Below, piece after piece: positions 1-4,225 of a DNA stretch of 6,046 nt. The notes beneath the pieces were generated by a model. It was given only the letters and a program-made list of their open reading frames with translations, had not been told where the DNA came from and did not search any database. Within the stretch, counting starts at the first letter, position 1. The number at the start of each line of letters is the position of its first letter. A program made the translations under genes and the position numbers. Source of the stretch: Lentisphaerota bacterium (GTDB lineage: Bacteria > Verrucomicrobiota > Kiritimatiellia > JAAZAB01); NCBI GenBank assembly GCA_016182435.1, contig JACPGN010000116.1, positions 1 through 6,046 on the forward strand, read 5' to 3'.

Positions 1-330
1 CTCTTGCTGGTCAACCTGTTGACCGCCGAGACGTTCCGGCTGTTTCAGGAGCGCGGCAGTCAGGTTGAATCCCAGGCGCTTGTTCTCGGGGTCGTTGTTT
101 TCATGATCGCGCCTTTTCTGATCGGTCTGCTTTCTACGCTCTATGCCTCCATCCGCTACAATTTCCTGTTTGCCGAGGAACTCTGGCTGACGGTAAGCCG
201 CGTGCCGCCCTGGCTTTATGTGGCCGCCACCTTGTTGCCGTGTTCACTGACCCTGGTAGCCGCCTGGAAGGCCAAGACTCTTTGTTATCAGCGTCTGTGG
301 GACAGCGGCGCGAAGCCCGACGCCGGATGA
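1..330 (+). CDS. Membrane protein, C-terminal fragment (5' end outside window)
   Basis: The reading frame is open from the first base of the window and stops with TGA at 328-330, so about 109 C-terminal residues are visible and the true start lies upstream. Two hydrophobic stretches are visible: one around ALVLGVVVFMIAPFLIGLL (nt about 76-140) and one around WLYVAATLLPCSLTLVAAW (nt about 211-267). They are joined by a loop containing RYNFLFAEELWLTVSRVPP, and a short basic/polar tail follows. I do not recognise the family. A complete ABC-2-type permease follows on the same strand after 136 bp, so this may be another membrane subunit of the same transporter, but that is inferred from position only. 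Oddity: the last codons (A-K-P-D-A-G-stop) lie inside a repeat whose second copy is at 379-408, so the native C-terminus may have been altered by repeat insertion. Confidence 0.8.
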   Translation, partial: LLLVNLLTAETFRLFQERGSQVESQALVLGVVVFMIAPFLIGLLSTLYASIRYNFLFAEELWLTVSRVPPWLYVAATLLPCSLTLVAAWKAKTLCYQRLWDSGAKPDAG

Positions 331-408
331 TAGACGACGGACGACAGCCTGCCCTGCGAAGCCCTGAGCGAAGTCGAAGGGGCGAAGCAGGGACGCCGGA
401 TGACAGAC
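307..408. repeat. Pair of imperfect direct repeats (307-335 and 379-408)
   Basis: The segment 307-335 recurs at 379-408. The shared core GACGCCGGATGA(T/C)AGAC is 17 bp with one mismatch (319-335 and 392-408). To its left, GCGAAGC is shared (310-316 and 382-388), separated from the core by CC in one copy and AGG in the other. The copies are offset by 72-73 bp and enclose most of a nested palindrome at 352-392. Shorter echoes of GGACGAC follow each copy (339-345 and 419-425). The first copy overlaps the 3' end of the upstream coding region. It could be a tandem duplication or a target duplication around an inserted element; the sequence alone does not decide. Confidence 0.75.
352..392. repeat. 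Nested palindromic REP-like element
   Basis: CCCTGC (352-357) pairs with GCAGGG (387-392). Inside it GCCC (361-364) pairs with GGGC (380-383). The two stems are separated by a symmetric GAA/GAA internal loop (358-360 and 384-386) and closed by a 15-nt loop. The centre contains the 20-mer CCCTGAGCGAAGTCGAAGGG (362-381), which I recall as a common dispersed repeat in many environmental bacterial genomes. Its role is unknown; it may fold in the mRNA between the two plus-strand membrane genes. Confidence 0.7.
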
Positions 409-453
409 CAGAGAAGAAGGACGACCAACAACCGTTGCATTCCGCGTCAGCGA

Positions 454-459
454 TATACT
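454..459 (+). promoter_or_regulatory. Possible -10 box immediately upstream of the permease start
   Basis: TATACT matches the TATAAT consensus in 5 of 6 positions and ends 7 nt before the ATG at 467. That spacing would place a transcript start at or next to the A of ATG, giving a leaderless mRNA. No purine-rich Shine-Dalgarno sequence is visible ahead of this ATG, which agrees with the idea. No -35 hexamer exists at normal spacing: TTGCAT at 435-440 is only 13 nt away. Treat this as a weak prediction. Confidence 0.3.
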
Positions 460-466
460 TAAAGAC

Positions 467-1492
467 ATGAGAACCATTCTCCGTCAGGCCTGGACCCTTG
501 CGAGCAATACTATGCGGGACATTGTCCGGCAACCAGTGATCCTGCTGTTGACCGCTGCCTGCCTGATTCTCACCGGGCTATTGCCTTCGGCCGCGGTATT
601 TGCCTTCGGGGAAGAGGTCAGGCTGGTGCGTGACGGCGCACTGGCTTTCCATCTGGTCTTTGGCCTGCTGATTGCCGGCGCGGCCGCTTCGGCCACGATT
701 TACACCGAAATTAAGCGGGGTACGGTCGCAACCGTTTTGTGCAAGCCCGTTGGCCGCAGTTTGTATTTCCTCGCCACTTATGCCGGTATACTGATCGTTA
801 TCTTGCTGTTCGGCGCGACCGCCCTGTTAGCCAGTTTGTTGAGCGTACGCATGGTCTTGCCGGGCATGCAAGTGGATGAACGGATTGGCGCAATCTTTCT
901 GGCGGCCATATTGCTGGCCTTCGGCTACGCGGCGGCAGCCAACTTCCTATTTCGGCGCTCATTTGTTTCCCAAGCCTGGCTTGCGCTGCTGCCCTGCATA
1001 GCCATGGCGTTCCTGGCGGCGGCCTGGCTGGCCCCTCACGGCCAAATGGTTCACTTTGGAATGGGCACTCATACTCACGCCCACGAGGCCGCTCTGGCCA
1101 CCGGAGGCCAGATGGTCCGCTTCGGTAGTCTCATGGCTTGGCAGATTGTTCCGGCCAGCCTGCTGGTCACGCTGGCGCTCACCGTCCTGGCGGCTTTTGC
1201 TCTCAGTTTCTCCACCCGCTGGCCGCCCGTCCTCAGCATTTCCGCCAGCGGCATTGTATTTTTCCTCGGCTTGATCTCGGATTATCTTTTCGGCGCCGCC
1301 ACCGCCTGGTGGGCCAGATTATGCTACCGACTTATTCCCAACTGGCAGGATTTCTGGCTGGTGGATGCGCTGGCCGGCGGCGGGAATATCCCCTGGGGCT
1401 ATGTGGCCGTGGCCGCGCTCTACGCGGCGCTGTATGCCGGCGCGGTACTCACCCTGGGTCTGCTGTCATTCCGCGAGGTGGAAATTTTATGA
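467..1492 (+). CDS. ABC-2-type transporter permease
   Basis: This 341-residue integral membrane protein is probably the membrane subunit of an ABC exporter (ABC-2 superfamily). Hydrophobic segments lie at roughly residues 22-47, 58-80, 103-127, 139-162, 169-189, 222-247, 255-275 and 309-335. The family signs are the cytoplasmic motif after the second segment (E81-IKRGTV...LCKPVGR, resembling E-x-x-x-GT...L-x-x-P-x-x-R of ABC-2 permeases) and the C-terminal pattern PNWQDFW...G-YVAVAALYAALYAG...F-R-x-x-EI. There is no ATPase domain, so a separate ATP-binding partner is required and is not in this window. Residues 191-207 form a histidine-rich loop between segments five and six, and the octapeptide HGQMVHFG (191-198) is echoed by GGQMVRFG (213-220). 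ATG 467 is chosen because it gives the normal N-terminus of the family (short amphipathic stretch before the first segment). No ribosome site precedes it. The substrate is unknown. Confidence 0.88.
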   Translation: MRTILRQAWTLASNTMRDIVRQPVILLLTAACLILTGLLPSAAVFAFGEEVRLVRDGALAFHLVFGLLIAGAAASATIYTEIKRGTVATVLCKPVGRSLYFLATYAGILIVILLFGATALLASLLSVRMVLPGMQVDERIGAIFLAAILLAFGYAAAANFLFRRSFVSQAWLALLPCIAMAFLAAAWLAPHGQMVHFGMGTHTHAHEAALATGGQMVRFGSLMAWQIVPASLLVTLALTVLAAFALSFSTRWPPVLSISASGIVFFLGLISDYLFGAATAWWARLCYRLIPNWQDFWLVDALAGGGNIPWGYVAVAALYAALYAGAVLTLGLLSFREVEIL

Positions 1493-1611
1493 AGTCATGA
1501 TCCTGGAAGTCCGATAGGAATACGAGGCTTGAAATTGGAATTGCTGAGCCGCGGAACTGATTCCTGATTCGTTGAAAATTTAGACTTGATGACCCTAATG
1601 CCCCGAAAATC
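1493..1611. other. Short gap between converging genes
   Basis: These 119 bp separate the permease stop (1490-1492) from the lyase-like gene stop on the other strand (1612-1614). I see no strong GC-rich hairpin followed by a T-run on either strand; the best pairing is a weak GGAAT/ATTCC with an 18-nt loop near 1530-1565. The permease stop overlaps an ATG (ATGA at 1489-1492), but that frame ends after three codons (M-K-S-stop), so no downstream gene is read from it. Confidence 0.6.
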
Positions 1612-3273
1612 TCAGGTCTTACTTCTACACTCCAACACCAATTCGTGCCGTCTCACTGTGGCGGCAAAGGGCAGCGCGACTACAAGCAGCGATTCCGAGA
1701 TTTCGGCCTCTCCTCCTTTGCGGTATGGGTTGTGCGGCAAAGCCGGCCAAACCAGGCGGGCGCCCTTCGAAAGCATCATCCGCCAGCCCGCGTGCTCGAC
1801 CCATTCACCCTCGTAATGGATTGATTCCTGGCCAAGCTTGGCCTGCTCACCCGAGGCGAAAATCAAGGGCTGCTCCAGTCGGGGAATCAATGTTACGTGC
1901 CCTTCCACCGGCTTTCCGGAACGCACGGTGGTCTCATAAACCAGCCTTAGACGCTCCCTGCTTTCCGGAGAGACCAGGACCGAGCAGGTTTCCTCCCCGT
2001 ACTTGAATCTCAGGCCCCACGAGCCTGAGTCCTCGGTCAGAGAAGCTTCCGAAGGGAAGTGGCGAAGATCGCCGGAAGGGCGGAAATTAGGGTTTTCGTC
2101 TCCGGGGGTATGTTTGAGCGTGGAAATATCGCCGACGGTGAACGTGCTCCAGAGCGGTTGCAGCTTGGTGTTGCCGCCGCCGACAATCAGGCCGGTTCGG
2201 TCATGAAAGACGCTCACGAAGTTCTGGCGGTCCTGCTGCCAACGCTGCGGCGCCGGCTCGCAGACAAAGGCCGACAAACTGACAAACCATGGTCCCTGGC
2301 GGGCGATGAGCGCATCGTTGCCCAGGCGATGGATAGCCTTCTCCCGTCCGGCCGCGGTAGGCTCGACTTCGCCTTCCGCGCCGTAGAGCAGCAAGCTGGC
2401 GGCGTAGTCCGCGTCGAATCGTTTCCCTTCTTTGAGAAACAGGGCATGTTGCTGCTGGAGATAGCCGCGGCCCGCGGGCGTGTGACAGAAGCCGGGGTTC
2501 CCGAGATGGACGCCAGTGTGGTATGGATTCCGTTCATCAACCGTCTCGACGCTCGAGCCGTTGGGATAAGTATAGGCGGCGTGGAAGCGTGCCGCGCGCT
2601 CCAGGGCTTTGAGAACCCGGCCATCGCCCGATAGGGCGTAATACACGCCAAGGGCGTCCGAGTAGACGAATCCGTAGGCGACAACCGGACCGAAATGCTC
2701 GGACCAATAGCCATGAGGTGTTTGCTCCTCCGCCACTTTCAAGAGGAACGCTGCGGCCTGCTTTTTCCAATCGTCCCGGCCAAAGACGGCGCCGGCGCAA
2801 TAAAGCCCCATGGCGTGATGGGCTGGGATGTTGTGCATGTGGCTGAGGCAGGTCTTGGAGATGCCTGCGTAGCCGAAAAGAAGGGCTTTCTCCCAACGAG
2901 CGCGGGCATCCGGCGGCATGGCCTCGCGCACGAGCGCAAAGGCTCGAATCCACCGGCTGTAAGTCCAAGGCATGTGGATTTGGCCCCAGGTGGAATGGTC
3001 TTTCTTCCGAAAGGTCCACATCCCATTTTCATCCGCGGCAGCGATGAGCGCGTCGCCGCCCCGAATGATGGCCTCAAGGACTCCGGGACGATGATGATGG
3101 GCGCTATCAGGCAACGACCATGCGGCCGCAAGGGGCAGGACCACATTCTGGTCTCGGCAAATCCACGGCTCGGTTCCGAATTGACCAGTGCTTTTTTGGG
3201 AGGACAGGATGCCGGGGATGGCTTTATCGAGGCTTTGGAGCAATTCGGACTCAGGTTTCCAAAGACGATTCAT
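1612..3273 (-). CDS. Putative (alpha/alpha)-toroid polysaccharide lyase-like protein
   Basis: This is a complete 553-residue protein with no signal peptide or membrane segment. Residues about 1-310 are helix-rich with repeated aromatic/His motifs: TWGQIHMPWTYSRW (95-108), HMHNIPAHHAMGLY (145-158), HGYWSEHFG (187-195), VYSDALGVYYALSGD (203-217) and NPYHTGVHLGNPGF (249-262). Residues about 318-550 look like a beta-sandwich (FHDRTGLIVGGGNTK at 356-370). This two-part plan resembles the heparinase II/III, PL15 and PL17 class of lyases, where catalysis uses Asn/His and Tyr. N148, H152, Y204 and H252 are candidate active-site residues by analogy only. It could instead be a related unsaturated-glycan hydrolase, an epimerase or a non-enzymatic member. 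ATG 3271-3273 is chosen because it overlaps the upstream stop (TAATG). No Shine-Dalgarno sequence is present, so it probably relies on translational coupling. The substrate is unknown, and the lack of an export signal suggests action on imported oligosaccharides. Confidence 0.85.
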   Translation of the reverse strand: MNRLWKPESELLQSLDKAIPGILSSQKSTGQFGTEPWICRDQNVVLPLAAAWSLPDSAHHHRPGVLEAIIRGGDALIAAADENGMWTFRKKDHSTWGQIHMPWTYSRWIRAFALVREAMPPDARARWEKALLFGYAGISKTCLSHMHNIPAHHAMGLYCAGAVFGRDDWKKQAAAFLLKVAEEQTPHGYWSEHFGPVVAYGFVYSDALGVYYALSGDGRVLKALERAARFHAAYTYPNGSSVETVDERNPYHTGVHLGNPGFCHTPAGRGYLQQQHALFLKEGKRFDADYAASLLLYGAEGEVEPTAAGREKAIHRLGNDALIARQGPWFVSLSAFVCEPAPQRWQQDRQNFVSVFHDRTGLIVGGGNTKLQPLWSTFTVGDISTLKHTPGDENPNFRPSGDLRHFPSEASLTEDSGSWGLRFKYGEETCSVLVSPESRERLRLVYETTVRSGKPVEGHVTLIPRLEQPLIFASGEQAKLGQESIHYEGEWVEHAGWRMMLSKGARLVWPALPHNPYRKGGEAEISESLLVVALPFAATVRRHELVLECRSKT

Positions 3274-3275
3274 TA
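3271..3275 (-). promoter_or_regulatory. TAATG stop-start overlap (translational coupling)
   Basis: Read on the minus strand, the stop of the coiled-coil gene (TAA, 3275-3273) shares its last A with the ATG (3273-3271) of the lyase-like gene. The bases just upstream (ATCCTCCGAA) contain no purine-rich ribosome site; they hold CCTCC, the opposite polarity. Termination-reinitiation is therefore the likely way ribosomes reach the second gene. Confidence 0.8.
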
Positions 3276-3881
3276 TTCGGAGGATGATTCTACTTCTGAC
3301 TTGACCTTGGCGCGCTCGGCCTGGTTTTCCGATTTCTGCTCCTGGAGGAAGGTTTTGCTCTCGGCGCGCTGAGTCTTGAAATGATCGCGGATAGCTTCCT
3401 TCTTCTGCGCAAAAGTCAAACTGGCATCGTTGGCGATTGACTCAAAAAACACCACGTTTTCCTTGTGCTTGGTCGCGCGAAAATCCACGCCCTCCTCGTA
3501 TTGCTGTTCAAAGAAGCTGATCAGCTCTTCTTTCTGCGCATCGGTCAATTTCGAATTGGCGGCCAGGCGCTCCTTCAGAAAAGCCAGGTTTTCCTCGTGC
3601 TGTTGCCGGCGAAAAGCCTTGTTTTCCTCGGATTGCGTTTTGCGATGTTCGGCGATGGCCGAGTGGCGCTCTTCAGGGGTCATGTTTTTCAGGCTTTCGC
3701 GGAAGGCGGCGTTTTCCTGCTTTTGCCGCTGAATATGCTCACGGCGCTCCTGTTCCTCTAACTGGATCTGCCGTATATCGCGCGCGTGCGAGTGGCCGGG
3801 CCCCGGTGGGCCGGGGTCGGCGAGCGCCAGGGTGCCGTAAAACGATCCAACCATTGCCAGCAAAATTAATTTATCATTCAT
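3273..3881 (-). CDS. Secreted hendecad-repeat helical protein, LTxxQ-like motifs
   Basis: This 202-residue protein begins with a signal peptide: MNDK, a hydrophobic core LILLAMVGSFYGTLALA, and likely cleavage after A21 (ALA|D). A short DPGPPGPGHSH linker follows. Residues 40-202 are almost entirely charged and helical. Four pairs of 11-residue units are visible (44-65, 85-106, 129-150, 173-194) with the pattern x-E-N-x-x-F, for example EENKAFRRQQH then EENLAFLKERL. They are separated by linkers carrying MTPEE (67-71), LTDAQ (112-116) and LTFAQ (155-159). The last three pairs are spaced 44 residues apart and the first two 41. The LTxxQ-like motif recalls Spy/CpxP-type periplasmic chaperones and sensors, but the arrangement differs and homology is not shown. 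An in-frame ATG 43 codons further upstream is rejected because that stretch is non-coding in character and runs into a repeat; ATG 3881 has a strong ribosome site and the signal peptide. First gene of a two-gene operon. Confidence 0.9.
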   Translation of the reverse strand: MNDKLILLAMVGSFYGTLALADPGPPGPGHSHARDIRQIQLEEQERREHIQRQKQENAAFRESLKNMTPEERHSAIAEHRKTQSEENKAFRRQQHEENLAFLKERLAANSKLTDAQKEELISFFEQQYEEGVDFRATKHKENVVFFESIANDASLTFAQKKEAIRDHFKTQRAESKTFLQEQKSENQAERAKVKSEVESSSE

Positions 3882-3887
3882 GAACGG

Positions 3888-3894
3888 CCCTCCC
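3888..3894 (-). promoter_or_regulatory. Ribosome binding site deciding the start at 3881
   Basis: Minus-strand GGGAGGG lies 6 nt before ATG 3881, a good Shine-Dalgarno match at ideal spacing. It sets the start at the signal peptide and argues against the longer frame beginning at 4010. Confidence 0.85.
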
Positions 3895-3907
3895 TCGCCT
3901 CGGCGTA

Positions 3908-3925
3908 GTCCGGCGACTGCCGGAC
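3908..3925 (-). promoter_or_regulatory. Leader hairpin upstream of the coiled-coil gene
   Basis: GTCCGGC (3908-3914) and GCCGGAC (3919-3925) form a perfect 7-bp stem with a 4-nt loop, 26 nt upstream of ATG 3881. No T-run follows, so it is not a typical terminator. It could affect mRNA stability or translation of the operon, or be incidental in GC-rich DNA. Confidence 0.5.
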
Positions 3926-3996
3926 GGAGCCTGGGTTCTATTCGTTGTCTGACTGAATCCTTTTGAGCTGCGGAATCACGCCTGGGCCCAACACAG

Positions 3997-4062
3997 TGTA
4001 GCCGCCTCACTCTGCTGAGGCGCAGTCGAATCGAAACGCGGCAACAGAGTGCCGCGGCTACA
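3997..4062. repeat. Long imperfect inverted repeat (GTAGCCGC...CACTCTG)
   Basis: The arms 3997-4014 and 4045-4062 are 18 nt each and pair at 16 positions; the only mismatches are CT against GG in the middle (TGTAGCCGC-CT-CACTCTG against TGTAGCCGC-GG-CACTCTG). Pairing may continue weakly inward (TG 4016-4017 with CA 4042-4043). The 30-nt centre is not palindromic. It resembles dispersed intergenic repeats I recall from Verrucomicrobiota. No transposase is nearby, so a non-autonomous or REP-type element is likely. Confidence 0.75.
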
Positions 4063-4104
4063 GCCGAACTCTGGTAATGCGTCAGTTATGAGGTGGTCGC
4101 GTGA

Positions 4105-4160
4105 AGGTAGGGACGGCTCGCCGAGCCGTCCGCGGCGCGTTCGGCGAACGCGCCCTACCT
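4105..4160. repeat. Three-way-junction palindrome (double hairpin in an outer stem)
   Basis: The outer stem AGGTAG (4105-4110) pairs with CTACCT (4155-4160). Inside are two perfect 9-bp hairpins with 3-nt loops: GGACGGCTC/GAGCCGTCC (4111-4119 with 4123-4131, loop GCC) and GGCGCGTTC/GAACGCGCC (4134-4142 with 4146-4154, loop GGC). Only two bases (4132-4133) lie between them, so 48 of 56 nt are paired. It folds equally on either strand. It lies downstream of the propeller gene and upstream of the coiled-coil operon, where it could halt transcription, protect a 3' end, or simply be a dispersed mobile repeat. Confidence 0.85.
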
Positions 4161-4225
4161 CTTACCCCCACAGATAGCTGAGGCCTTACGAACTCTGCGC
4201 AAAAAAGATTTCCGTCGGGGGTGCG

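Larger units (their letters stand above)
3882..4225. other. Non-coding spacer with three structured elements
   Basis: These 344 bp lie between two minus-strand genes. From the operon side they hold the ribosome site (3888-3894), a leader hairpin (3908-3925), an imperfect long inverted repeat (3997-4062), a 42-bp linker, and a three-way-junction palindrome (4105-4160). The remaining 65 bp run up to the stop of the propeller gene. I could not identify a convincing -35/-10 pair for the coiled-coil operon. No protein-coding signal is seen. Confidence 0.75.

Noticed and set aside
435..459. Classical -35/-10 promoter using TTGCAT and TATACT
   Set aside because: The spacer is only 13 nt, too short for a normal housekeeping promoter.
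2059..2634. 191-codon plus-strand open frame within the lyase-like gene
   Set aside because: It is antisense to a 553-residue protein with coherent motifs, has no ribosome site and no recognisable domain; long shadow frames are common in GC-rich DNA.
2695..3372. 225-codon plus-strand open frame spanning the operon junction
   Set aside because: It overlaps two well-supported minus-strand genes, has irregular composition and shows no family features.
3882..4010. N-terminal extension of the coiled-coil gene to an ATG at 4010
   Set aside because: The extra 43 residues are arginine-rich and unlike a signal peptide, run into the inverted repeat, and bypass a strong ribosome site and a clean signal peptide at 3881.
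4164..4222. ACCCCC/GGGGGT pairing as a terminator or attenuator
   Set aside because: A 6-bp stem closing a 47-nt loop is too weak and is expected by chance.
4201..4225. Rho-independent terminator after the propeller gene (T6 on the minus strand at 4206-4201)
   Set aside because: No stable stem precedes the T-run; the only pairing nearby is CCG/CGG with a one-base loop.
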